NCBI GenBank assembly: GCA_910580045.1
Contig: CAJTXF010000037.1
Location: 1-23,480 of the forward strand
Origin: an uncultured Eubacteriales bacterium
GTDB lineage: Bacteria > Bacillota > Clostridia > Oscillospirales > Acutalibacteraceae
Direction: 5' to 3'
Length of the DNA stretch: 23,480 nucleotides
This document shows positions 12,660 to 19,939 of the stretch, one piece after another (the stretch's first letter is position 1; each line of letters begins with the position of its first letter). The notes beneath the pieces were generated by a model. That model saw nothing but the letters and a program-made list of their open reading frames with translations. It was not told the DNA's origin and ran no database searches. Made by a program: the position numbers and the translations under genes.

Positions 12660-14024
12660 ATGAACTTTATGAATCGAGCGTGGCTGTATATCGTCCGCAA
12701 GAGGGGCAAGAGTATCCTTCTTTTTGTCATCTTGCTGGTGATGGCAACCTTTGTATTGACCGCTCTGGCACTGGGGAACGCTTCGAAAGCCGCCCAGCAG
12801 GAGCTGCGGCAAAGCCTTGGCGGGAGTTTTCTCATTGGCTTTGACTACACGGAAAACAACCCCTATTTGAAGGTGGAAAGCGTGGAGGGCGGAACCCTGA
12901 TGTATTCCACCCAGCAGATCAGCCCGGAGCTGGTAGAGCAAATCCGGGAAATTGAGGGGATCAAGGAGTGCAGCGCCACCGTGGAGGGGCTGGCGGCGTT
13001 CCCCTCTCTGGAACTATTTACCGGCAATATCCCCATTGAGGAAGAATTTCGCGCATCCTCAAAGATTTTAAGCACATGGAAAAGCGAGGAGCTTACCCGG
13101 TTTACTTCCGGGCAGCTTACGCTGACGCAGGGGCGGCATATCCTGCCGGACGACAAAAACAAGGGGCTGATCAGCAAGGATTTGGCTGAGAAAAACGGCC
13201 TGAAAATTGGTGACAAAATCCAGACGGACAAAGGCGTGGAGATTGAGATTGTGGGCCTGTTCTCTCCAAAAGAAATCGAAGGCATCAACGATCAGGTGAC
13301 AACCTACGATAAAATACAAAACCTTATCATCACCGACCTTGCCACTTTGGTGGCTTACGAAAACGGCCCCGCAATACAGGGCTTTAACGAGCTGACGGTA
13401 TCGGTGAACGACCCGCAGAACATGGAGGAAATCATTTCTAAAGTAAAGGAAATCAGCGGCGTGGACTGGAAAGGCTTTTCTTTTCTGGTTGACAACGAGG
13501 ACTATGAAAACGCCGCGTCCTCTTTGGAACAGTTATCGGAGCTGGTATCCACCATTTTGATGATCGCGCTGATTGTAAGCATCACCATCCTCTCGCTCAT
13601 TCTAACCATGTGGGCCAGAACCCGCATCCATGAAACCGGCGTCCTGCTCTCGGTTGGGATCAGCAAGCTGTCCATCTTAGGGCAGTATATTGCCGAGGTT
13701 TTGCTGATTGCGATATTAGCATTTTCCCTCTCTTATTTCTCCGCCAGCGCCATTGCGGGCCAGATGGGAAACGTATTGCAATCCGGGCAGGCGGTAACGG
13801 AGGCGCAGCAGGAAGACGGCTTATCTGCCGGAACCCGTGGGGAGGCCGGAACAGATACCGGTGAGCCGGAAATCGAAACCCCGGAATTACAGGTTCGTGT
13901 ACAGCTTGAGGAAATGGGCCTCCTATTCCTGCTGGGGATCGGGATTGTAACGGTATCCGCTGGAATATCCTCAATTTCCGTCATGCGGCTGAAACCGCGG
14001 GAAATTCTATCGAAAATGAGCTGA
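12660..14024 (+). CDS. ABC transporter permease, FtsX/MacB type
   Basis: This 454-residue permease has one N-terminal span (about 17-39, SILLFVILLVMATFVLTALA). A large extracytoplasmic MacB-type domain of about 250 residues follows, including the G-rich GLKIGDKIQTDKGVEIEIVG strand pair. Three spans follow at the C-terminus (about 293-316, 341-364 and 421-444), and the end is PREILSKMS. This is the four-span layout of FtsX/MacB permeases, which act by mechanotransmission and often pump or sense antimicrobial peptides. An acidic segment between the third and fourth spans (EAQQEDGLSAG...) is not usual. CGGAGG lies 7 bases before ATG 12660. Substrate unknown. Confidence 0.9.
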   Translation: MNFMNRAWLYIVRKRGKSILLFVILLVMATFVLTALALGNASKAAQQELRQSLGGSFLIGFDYTENNPYLKVESVEGGTLMYSTQQISPELVEQIREIEGIKECSATVEGLAAFPSLELFTGNIPIEEEFRASSKILSTWKSEELTRFTSGQLTLTQGRHILPDDKNKGLISKDLAEKNGLKIGDKIQTDKGVEIEIVGLFSPKEIEGINDQVTTYDKIQNLIITDLATLVAYENGPAIQGFNELTVSVNDPQNMEEIISKVKEISGVDWKGFSFLVDNEDYENAASSLEQLSELVSTILMIALIVSITILSLILTMWARTRIHETGVLLSVGISKLSILGQYIAEVLLIAILAFSLSYFSASAIAGQMGNVLQSGQAVTEAQQEDGLSAGTRGEAGTDTGEPEIETPELQVRVQLEEMGLLFLLGIGIVTVSAGISSISVMRLKPREILSKMS

Positions 14025-14040
14025 GAAAGGCGGTAACGAT

Positions 14041-14229
14041 ATGAAAAAAGTATGGAAAATGTTTTCTGTCCTCCTTTTTGTGGGATTGCTGTTCACAGGG
14101 TGTACCCCCAAGGAGAATAAATCAGACGAAACGCAGGAGCAATCCGGCTCGCCCATCATAGATTACGAGGTGCCGGATAAAGTAAAGGACTATGATTTTG
14201 ACTATGAATTTGTGCCCGAAGGTGAATAG
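14041..14229 (+). CDS. small acidic lipoprotein
   Basis: This 62-residue protein has a classical lipoprotein signal (MKKVWKMFSVLLFVGLLFTG) with the lipidated C21. The mature part has only about 42 residues, is highly acidic and ends in repeated aspartate and aromatic residues (KDYDFDYEFVPEGE). It lies 16 bases after the permease gene and 11 bases before the ATPase gene, so it belongs to the transporter operon. It may bind the permease's outer domain or buffer a cationic ligand, which is inference. I know of no named family. Confidence 0.75.
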   Translation: MKKVWKMFSVLLFVGLLFTGCTPKENKSDETQEQSGSPIIDYEVPDKVKDYDFDYEFVPEGE

Positions 14230-14240
14230 GAGGTGCCTCT

Positions 14241-14888
14241 ATGGGAATTTTGGAACTGCAAAATCTAACATACTCTTATGACAAAAGGAGGAAGGTGCTG
14301 AGAGGGATCAATGCGCAGATGGAGGCGGGAAAAATGTATGCCATTCTCGGCCCGTCCGGGTGCGGCAAGACAACCCTTCTATCCCTGCTGGGCGGTCTGG
14401 ACAGCCCCACAAGCGGGAATATCCTGTTTGAAGGGAAAGACATTGCACAGGCCGGATTGGCAGGCCATCGGAAAAAGAATGTTTCTTTTATCTTTCAGAG
14501 CTACAACCTGATTGACTATATGACCCCGCAGGAGAATGTCCGGCTGACTTCAAAGAAACCGGCACTCCCGTTTCTGGAACGGCTGGGGCTGACGAGGGAG
14601 GAATCCAAACGGAACGTGCTGAAACTCTCCGGCGGCCAGCAGCAGCGGGTAGCCATTGCAAGGGCGCTCGCAAGCGAAGCTCCGGTGATTCTGGCGGACG
14701 AGCCTACCGGCAATCTGGACGAGGATACGGCTGGGGATATTACGGAAATCTTGAAAGAAAGCGCCCATCAGATGAAGAAATGCATGATAGTTGTTACCCA
14801 CTCAGGTGAGCTGGCAAAACAGGCGGATGTGGTGTTCCGGCTGAAAAAGGGTGAATTACAGATAGAGCAAAGCGAGAAATCTTCATAA
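14241..14888 (+). CDS. ABC transporter ATPase, MacB/LolD type
   Basis: This 215-residue nucleotide-binding subunit has Walker A GPSGCGKTT (37-45), Q-loop Q86, signature LSGGQ (129-133), Walker B VILADEP with D153 and E154, and switch H187. Length and motifs fit the LolD/MacB group that works with FtsX-like permeases. AGGAGGTG stands 5 bases before ATG 14241. With the upstream permease and lipoprotein it forms a cell-envelope transporter controlled by the adjacent two-component system. Many such cassettes protect against peptide antibiotics, but nothing here fixes the substrate. Confidence 0.95.
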   Translation: MGILELQNLTYSYDKRRKVLRGINAQMEAGKMYAILGPSGCGKTTLLSLLGGLDSPTSGNILFEGKDIAQAGLAGHRKKNVSFIFQSYNLIDYMTPQENVRLTSKKPALPFLERLGLTREESKRNVLKLSGGQQQRVAIARALASEAPVILADEPTGNLDEDTAGDITEILKESAHQMKKCMIVVTHSGELAKQADVVFRLKKGELQIEQSEKSS

Positions 14889-14918
14889 CTTATTTTTCAG
14901 GGCAAGACAAGCACTTGC

Positions 14919-14959
14919 CAAAATGGGCCAGTCTGCCTTGTGCGGATTGGCCCATTTTG
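14919..14959 (+). terminator. hairpin carrying the right repeat copy; possible operon end
   Basis: Twelve bases (14919-14930) pair with 14948-14959 around a 17-base loop. There is no T run, so termination would be inefficient. It could instead be a leader structure for the ribosome binding site at 14963-14970. Confidence 0.4.
14927..14949 (+). repeat. right copy of 23-bp direct repeat
   Basis: It matches 10645-10667 at 22 of 23 positions. In this copy the repeat forms most of a hairpin; in the left copy it does not. Confidence 0.75.
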
Positions 14960-15141
14960 TCTAAGGAGGGAAATTGTATGTGCGGCTCTTAACCAGTTTT
15001 TAGATAGATTTATACACTCAAAAAATTTTTTTCAAAATATTTTTCAAAAACTTTCCGGTTTGCACCCTTGAGATGTGTTCTGGTTATGTGAGGAGGCGAA
15101 ACAGACTAACCAGCGCGCTTTTCAGGCAATCAGAACTTTTT

Positions 15142-15241
15142 ATGAGCAGGAAAGCTCAGAGCCATGAATTAACCTATGACCTAATCAAGCGAGCGGTTCA
15201 CGGCGAGCCAGCGGCAATAGAGGAATATCTCCTGCACTATG
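15142..15241 (+). pseudogene. head of a Tn916/Tn1549-type HTH (sigma-like) protein
   Basis: The frame MSRKAQSHELTYDLIKRAVHGEPAAIEE.. is the start of the small helix-turn-helix protein found beside excision genes of these elements, which normally runs to about 140 residues. After LLHYDA the homology stops and the frame reads into transporter sequence in the wrong phase. Only about 34 codons remain, so it is a remnant. Confidence 0.55.
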
Positions 15242-16309
15242 ACGCTTGCGTTCCTGATCGTACTGGCGCTGATCCTGGCGGGCGGTGGGCCGGTGGCCCA
15301 GCCGGTGCTGCTAAACTTCATCTTCTATGTGATCTTCACGCCCCTCATTGCCACGGCCATCATCTTCGCCGGTTCTCTGTTCGTCAACTTCGCGCAATCC
15401 GCAAACATGATCATGCGCGGGGAGGGCATCTTGAAAAAGGCTATGTTGATCACCGGAACCGGAGCGGTTTTGAACATCATCCTTGACCCCATCATGATCA
15501 CAGCAATGAGTGCCCAGGGTAAGGGAATTGAGGGGGCGGCCTATGCCACCGTAGTCTCGCAGATCGTAACCGCCGCAATTACGCTGTGGTATTTCCTGAC
15601 AAAAAGCAAGGTTGTCCGTATTCACAGGGTCCGGCTGGAAAGCTCCCTGATTTCTGAAATTTTGGGAGTGGGCTTCTCCGCTATGCTCATGCAGGTTATG
15701 ACAATGGTACAGCAGACGACCCTCTATCATGTTGCGGCCAGGCACGGCGGCGACACTTGGCAGATCATTTTGGGAGCAGCGTTGAGCATCCAGTCCTTCA
15801 CGATGATTCCTTTGTGGGGAGCCGGTCAGGGCTTCCAGCCCGCCGCCGGAACGAACTACGGTGCAAAGCAGTATGACCGAGTAAAGCAGGTCACCAGGGC
15901 TTTTATGGTAGGCGTTACGGTTCTCAGTCTGATCTTCTATATCCCGATCCAGCTTGCGCCTAAAACGATTCTCTCCTGGTTTATCAAGGACGCCGGAATC
16001 GTCAGTCAGGGCGTGGCGGACTTCCGTATTCTGTTCAGCACATATATTCTGCTGGGCTTTGTCCTGATGGTCATTACCCTGATGCAGTCCCTGGGGAAAG
16101 CGTCTAAAGCCAGCGTTTTGGTCATGATGCGCCAGATCATCTTGTTCGTTCCCCTGGCCATTCTTCTGCCGCAAATCGGCGGTTTGGGTGCGCATGGCGT
16201 ATTCCTCGCCCCCGCTGTAACGGACTTGATTATTTTGATTCTGGCAATCGTGCTTTTGGCCGGAGAATTTCGAAACATTTCAAAACTGGCCACCCAGGAG
16301 CAGCGATGA
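15239..16309 (+). pseudogene. chimeric ORF: ABC-exporter fragment joined to MATE efflux transporter C-terminal part
   Basis: The 356-residue frame joins two unrelated transporters. About residues 1-39 (LALILAGGGPVAQPVLLNFI then FYVIFTPLIAT) resemble a membrane segment of a heterodimeric ABC exporter. From about 43 (SLFVNFAQSANMIMRGEG) to the end it is the last two thirds of a MATE-family Na+/H+-coupled drug exporter, including LNIILDPIMI and GAGQGFQPAAGTNYGA. A complete MATE protein has about 450 residues, so roughly the first 150 are missing. ATG 15239 has no ribosome binding site and lies inside the HTH remnant. The end overlaps the DtxR-family gene by 4 bases. I judge it non-functional as a MATE pump, while the C-terminal part itself is undamaged. 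Confidence 0.7.
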
Positions 16310-16680
16310 AACTGCAAGCATCCGGCGAGGATTATCTGGAAGCGGTGTTGATGCTCCAGCAGAGGCATGGCATGGTCCGCTCCGTTGATCTTGCCCGACA
16401 CATGGGCTATTCCAAGCCCAGCATCAGCCATGCGGTGGGTGTCCTGCGAGGCGGCGGTTTCCTGACGGTAGATCAAGATGGTTTTCTCCACTTGACAGAT
16501 GTAGGTCACGAGGTGGCAGAAAAAATCTATGAACGGCATCAGTTCTTTACACAATGGCTCATAGGTGCGGGGATTGACCCGGAAACAGCCGAGCAGGATG
16601 CCTGCCGTATGGAACACGGTATCAGTCAAAAGTCCTTTGAACTACTACGCAATGCGTATTCTACTACTCAAAACAATTGA
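16306..16680 (+). CDS. DtxR/MntR-family metal-dependent regulator
   Basis: This 124-residue repressor has a winged helix-turn-helix (about 1-65, SVDLARHMGYSKPSISHAVG as the recognition region) and a dimerisation and metal-binding domain. H78 and the C100-x-x-E103-H104 cluster match DtxR-type ligands (Cys, Glu, His). It lacks the C-terminal SH3-like domain, as is usual for the short Bacillota members. It is coupled by a 4-base overlap (ATGA) to the MATE fragment, a gene pair I have seen as a normal arrangement, so the pair was probably acquired before truncation. A terminator follows at 16736. Confidence 0.88.
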   Translation: MKLQASGEDYLEAVLMLQQRHGMVRSVDLARHMGYSKPSISHAVGVLRGGGFLTVDQDGFLHLTDVGHEVAEKIYERHQFFTQWLIGAGIDPETAEQDACRMEHGISQKSFELLRNAYSTTQNN

Positions 16681-16735
16681 ATGGCAGCTAAAGTGAATAC
16701 ACTAATCAACTTTCTGTTGAAAGAGCCATGCTGGC

Positions 16736-16770
16736 AGCAAGGGAGTGATTGCCCTTGCTACCGCTTTTTT
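16736..16770 (+). terminator. intrinsic terminator of the MATE/DtxR unit
   Basis: An 8-bp stem (16736-16743 with 16752-16759, GCAAGGG/CCCTTGC core) is followed within a few bases by six T residues. Confidence 0.7.
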
Positions 16771-16773
16771 CAC

Positions 16774-16814
16774 TAAAAATCCAGCAGGGATAAAAGCTAA
16801 CCCTTACTGGATTT
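16774..16814 (-). terminator. intrinsic terminator of the minus-strand XRE gene
   Basis: AAATCCAG (16777-16784) pairs with CTGGATTT (16807-16814), and an inner GGG/CCC pairing extends it. On the minus strand it is followed by a T run. It overlaps the stop codon of the XRE gene. Confidence 0.65.
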
Positions 16815-17169
16815 AATCGGAATCGTTTTTTTCCTGCTCAGATAACAGTTGATCCGCCAGAAAGTTGATTGTATTCAACAGTATTTCCTGATTTTTTGCA
16901 TTGCATGATTGAACCTTCCTGATAAGGTTCTGCAATTTTTCATCTGAAATCGGTGTTTTTGTTGGAAACAATGTGTCTGCCGATATGCCCAGACACTCGA
17001 TCAGCCTGGAAAGTGTATCGTATGTAGCATTTTTCTTACCTTTCTCCGTTTCTTGGACGGTTTTAATTGCCAAGCCAGTTTTATCTGCCAATTTTTGCTG
17101 GGTTAGATGGTTTCTTTTTCTTGCGGCACGAATTTGGCTTCCTAAAAATCGTAATTTGGTTTCCGGCAT
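16813..17169 (-). CDS. XRE-family HTH regulator with C-terminal helical tail
   Basis: This 118-residue protein has a Cro/CI helix-turn-helix at about 8-66 (LGSQIRAARKRNHLTQQKLADKTGLAIKTVQETEKG). A helical tail of about 45 residues (NLIRKVQSCNAKNQEILLNT...) probably dimerises. GAGGTGA lies 6 bases before ATG 17169. A perfect dyad at 17227-17247 in its upstream region is a likely operator. It is convergent with the DtxR-family gene, and the terminators of the two genes lie side by side. Confidence 0.85.
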   Translation of the reverse strand: MPETKLRFLGSQIRAARKRNHLTQQKLADKTGLAIKTVQETEKGKKNATYDTLSRLIECLGISADTLFPTKTPISDEKLQNLIRKVQSCNAKNQEILLNTINFLADQLLSEQEKNDSD

Positions 17170-17226
17170 AGTAACTCACCTCAAATATATTCTATCGTGC
17201 CGGAAAGCGGAAATACATTCCCTTAT

Positions 17227-17247
17227 AGTATGTAGAAAATACATACT
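17227..17247. promoter_or_regulatory. perfect 8-bp dyad upstream of the XRE gene (operator candidate)
   Basis: AGTATGTA (17227-17234) and TACATACT (17240-17247) are perfect inverted repeats around GAAAA. The position is 58-78 bases upstream of the XRE start, where a repressor would control its own promoter. Confidence 0.45.
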
Positions 17248-17270
17248 TTAATATCTATTTCAGAAAATAA

Positions 17271-17456
17271 GAGGTTCTGCTGGAAGCATTAAAAAAACGG
17301 CTTTCACGGCAGGGCCTATTTGTGCTGCCCGCCTATGAAATGCCGAAAAGGAGTGCTATGGGCGGTTTCTTGATTTTGAGGGACAAGTTCTCAAAAAAAT
17401 TGCGTTTTCCTTGTGGCATCTTTCTATCCATGAATCGGCATCAAAGTATGTATTAA
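17271..17456 (+). pseudogene. possible gene scrap
   Basis: This 61-codon frame has no start codon near its beginning and is bounded by TAA at 17268. Its first 30 codons (VLLEALKKRLSRQGLFVLPA then YEMPKRSAMG) look protein-like, and the rest does not. I cannot name a family. The flanking 17170-17651 stretch otherwise holds only the dyad at 17227 and the hairpin at 17489. Confidence 0.25.
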
Positions 17457-17488
17457 ATCTGTGCTTTGATAGCATATGCATAGAAATG

Positions 17489-17536
17489 CAGAGCGCCGGA
17501 CGGTCTCTAAGACTGTCTGGCGCTCTGTTTTGTCGT
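17489..17536 (+). terminator. strong orphan terminator hairpin
   Basis: Bases 17489-17506 pair with 17510-17527 over 18 positions (two G-T pairs) around a 3-base loop. TTTTGTCGTTTTT follows. No intact plus-strand gene ends nearby, so it closes either the gene scrap at 17271-17456 or a small RNA. Confidence 0.7.
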
Positions 17537-17651
17537 TTTTGGCCGAATTTTCTGGTACACAGATGCCAATGGCTGCCCTACGTAGCGGAATACCCATGAC
17601 CTCCAATCTCAAACCGCACAGCCCCGAATTTTAAGATTGGAGTACATACAA

Positions 17652-17850
17652 ATGAATTATGACACAAAACGTAGCGGCGCATATATCCAGAGGCTTCGTA
17701 TCCAACATGGGTACACCCAGGGCCAGATGGCCAAGGCACTGAATATGGATCGAAGCTATTTGAGCCGGATCGAGTCCGGGGCAAAAGGCTGTTCAGTAGA
17801 TTTGTTCATACAGCTTTCCGAGTTTTTCCATATCTCCATGGACTCGCTCA
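17652..17850 (+). pseudogene. XRE-family regulator head, joined out of frame to the helicase gene
   Basis: From ATG 17652 (GGAG 10 bases upstream) the product begins MNYDTKRSGAYIQRLRIQHG and contains a full helix-turn-helix (YTQGQMAKALNMDRSYLSRIESG) up to FHISMDSLI. Homology ends at about 17850, and the frame then runs antisense-like through the helicase gene to 18203 with a Pro/Gly/Arg-rich tail. The HTH domain is intact, so a DNA-binding product with a junk tail is possible. Confidence 0.6.
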
Positions 17851-17877
17851 TTCAAAGACCTTCTCCCCACCCGGAAC

Positions 17878-19728
17878 ATGGCGGAGCGTCCCGCCCAGGT
17901 GGCCCTTTGCCACCAAATGCTCAACGCCATGCTGGAGGGCGGCATCGCCCTGTGCGATGCTGGGACGGGGATCGGCAAGACCTACGCCTATCTGGTGGCC
18001 GGAACGGTGTACAGCCGTTTCCGGGCCGCCTGCGGGCTGGGGCCGAAGCCCATCCTGGTCTCCACCTCCAGCATCGCCCTCCAGACCGCGGCGCGGGACG
18101 AATACCTTCCCCTACTGTCCAATGTGCTGACAGAGGACGGCATGATCGTCCAGCCCCTCCAGGCGGTGATCCGCAAGGGAAAGTCCCACTATGTCTGCGA
18201 TGACCGTCTGGAACGGCGGCTGGGCCAGTTGGATCTCCGAAAGAAAAGCTGGAGGGCCGGGAATGCCCTGCTTGCGCTGCGGAATGAGCTGGACATGGAC
18301 GAGATCGCCCATCTCAGCCACTATGACCGGGAACGTGTCTGCGTCCCCCAGATCTGCAACTGTTCGCAGGAGACCTGCCGGTATCGTTTCTTTTTGGAGA
18401 AGTGCGATTCCGGGCGGTATCTTTTCCAGATCTGCAACCACAACCTGCTGCTGGCGGACGCCATCCACCGGGGCAGCGGGCGAAAGCCCATCCTGCCGGA
18501 CACCTGCGCCCTCATCGTGGACGAGGCCCACAAGCTGCCGGAGACAGCCCGCCAGATGTTCGGGGTGACCCTGGCTGCGGAGGACATCCGTGCGCTCACC
18601 CACAGTCTGCGAGGGGAACGCTTCCTGCTGGCTGCAGAAGTCCTGAACGACAGCGCCAAGGGCCTGCTGCGGAAGCTGGACCGCCCGCCGGAGGACAGGC
18701 CCTTCGTCCACTACAAAACATCGCTGGCCGCACCGGAGCGGAGCCTGACGGTGATCGCCCGGCAGCTCCACGGCCTGCTCACGCCTGCCACCCGCAGGCG
18801 GCTGAACAGCGTGTCCTCTACGGTGTCCCTATTCCACCAGGGCCACCCGGATATGGTTTTCTACACGGAGGAAGATACTCACGGCGGCACCATGCTGTGT
18901 GCCACCATTTCCGATCTGACCGCCCAGCTCCGCCAGACGCTCTGGCGGCAGGAGCGGCCCGCCATCCTCACCTCTGCCACCCTGGCTGTGGGCGAGGACT
19001 TTCGTCGCTTCAAAGAAGAAACGGGCCTGCTCACCGACAGCCGTGTCACAGAGTCGGTCGCACTTTCACCCTTCGACTACCAGAAGAATTGTCTGCTATA
19101 CTTACCGCAGGTTCCACCCAAGCAAAAGGCCGCAGCCTATTATGACGAGCTGGCAAAGGAGATCGCCGCCCTGCTGGACGCGGCCCAGGGCCATGCACTG
19201 GCGCTGTTCACCTCATATGCCGCCATGTCTGCGGTGAAGGAACGTCTGCCGGGCCACGGTCTGCGCTATCCGCTGTTCACCATGGGCCGCAGCGCAATCC
19301 ATACCACGGAGCAGTTTAAGGTCAGCCCAGGCAGTGTGCTGCTGGCGGCGGGGGCCGCCTGGGAGGGCTTTGACTTCCCCGGCGACTGTGTGTCCCTGCT
19401 GATCATCCCCCGCCTGCCCTTTGCCGTGCCAGACGCTTTGAAGGAAAAAGAGCGGGAGAACCATCCCACCCTCCGGTTGTTCATCCGGGCGGTGGTGGTA
19501 CCGGAGATGCAGATCAAGCTGAAGCAGGGCTTTGGCAGAGCCATCCGCACCGAGACAGATACCTGCGTGGTGGCCATCCTGGATGAGCGGGCCGCCAAGG
19601 GCAAGCGCTACAGCAAGGATGTGCTGGCCGCTCTGCCGGAAATGCCTGTCACCGGCAGCCTGAAGGACGTGGCGAAATTTATCCAGTCGGTGAAAGGGCC
19701 GGACTATTTCCGGGAGGCATCCGCATGA
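17878..19728 (+). CDS. DinG/XPD-like superfamily 2 helicase
   Basis: This 616-residue helicase, probably 5'-3', has Walker A DAGTGIGKT (27-35), the DEAH box D215-H218 (VDEAHKLP), SATLA in motif III/IV, and motif VI QGFGRAIRTETD. Cysteines C107, C155, C160, C162, C167 and C176 between motifs I and II are placed like the four ligands of the 4Fe-4S cluster in XPD/DinG enzymes. Helicases of this type are common in Clostridia integrative elements. No Shine-Dalgarno precedes ATG 17878. The family-like sequence seems to begin a few codons earlier (FKDLLPTRN, from about 17851), at the junction with the XRE head, so the natural start was probably lost. The 4-base overlap with the next gene is typical. 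Confidence 0.88.
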   Translation: MAERPAQVALCHQMLNAMLEGGIALCDAGTGIGKTYAYLVAGTVYSRFRAACGLGPKPILVSTSSIALQTAARDEYLPLLSNVLTEDGMIVQPLQAVIRKGKSHYVCDDRLERRLGQLDLRKKSWRAGNALLALRNELDMDEIAHLSHYDRERVCVPQICNCSQETCRYRFFLEKCDSGRYLFQICNHNLLLADAIHRGSGRKPILPDTCALIVDEAHKLPETARQMFGVTLAAEDIRALTHSLRGERFLLAAEVLNDSAKGLLRKLDRPPEDRPFVHYKTSLAAPERSLTVIARQLHGLLTPATRRRLNSVSSTVSLFHQGHPDMVFYTEEDTHGGTMLCATISDLTAQLRQTLWRQERPAILTSATLAVGEDFRRFKEETGLLTDSRVTESVALSPFDYQKNCLLYLPQVPPKQKAAAYYDELAKEIAALLDAAQGHALALFTSYAAMSAVKERLPGHGLRYPLFTMGRSAIHTTEQFKVSPGSVLLAAGAAWEGFDFPGDCVSLLIIPRLPFAVPDALKEKERENHPTLRLFIRAVVVPEMQIKLKQGFGRAIRTETDTCVVAILDERAAKGKRYSKDVLAALPEMPVTGSLKDVAKFIQSVKGPDYFREASA

Positions 19729-19874
19729 TCGACACAAAAAATGAACTGCGGTATATTTTGCTGACCCGCTTGCTGGAAAGGGCCGCCTCCGCTGGCCTGT
19801 TGACCCTGGAGGAACTGTACGCCGCCAAACGGCTGGCGCGGGATAAATACCGCCCCCAGACTGTTTGGGAATAG
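19725..19874 (+). CDS. 49-residue conserved-looking protein, SHOCT-like
   Basis: The product is MIDTKNELRYILLTRLLERA followed by SAGLLTLEELYAAKRLARDKYRPQTVWE. The Leu/Ala pattern and AGLLTLEEL resemble a SHOCT motif. It overlaps the helicase stop by 4 bases (ATGA), so translation is coupled. It lies 65 bases before the recombinase gene, a position where a similar tiny protein is usual in such elements. Function unknown; perhaps a recombination accessory factor. Confidence 0.6.
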   Translation: MIDTKNELRYILLTRLLERAASAGLLTLEELYAAKRLARDKYRPQTVWE

Positions 19875-19939
19875 TGATAGCTATTCCCGCCAAGGTGTGG
19901 TAGTGTTGTCGGTACCCAGAGGAAAGGAGGCCGCGCCAG

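Larger units (their letters stand above)
14889..15141. other. non-coding joint region after the ABC cassette
   Basis: It contains a 6-bp dyad (14901-14906 with 14914-14919), the hairpin 14919-14959 carrying the right 23-bp repeat, and a Shine-Dalgarno and ATG that lead to only four codons (14978-14992). A very AT-rich stretch follows at 15000-15055, then a dyad CTGGTTA/TAACCAG (15081-15113) around another AGGAGG. It looks like upstream regions of lost genes. Confidence 0.5.
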
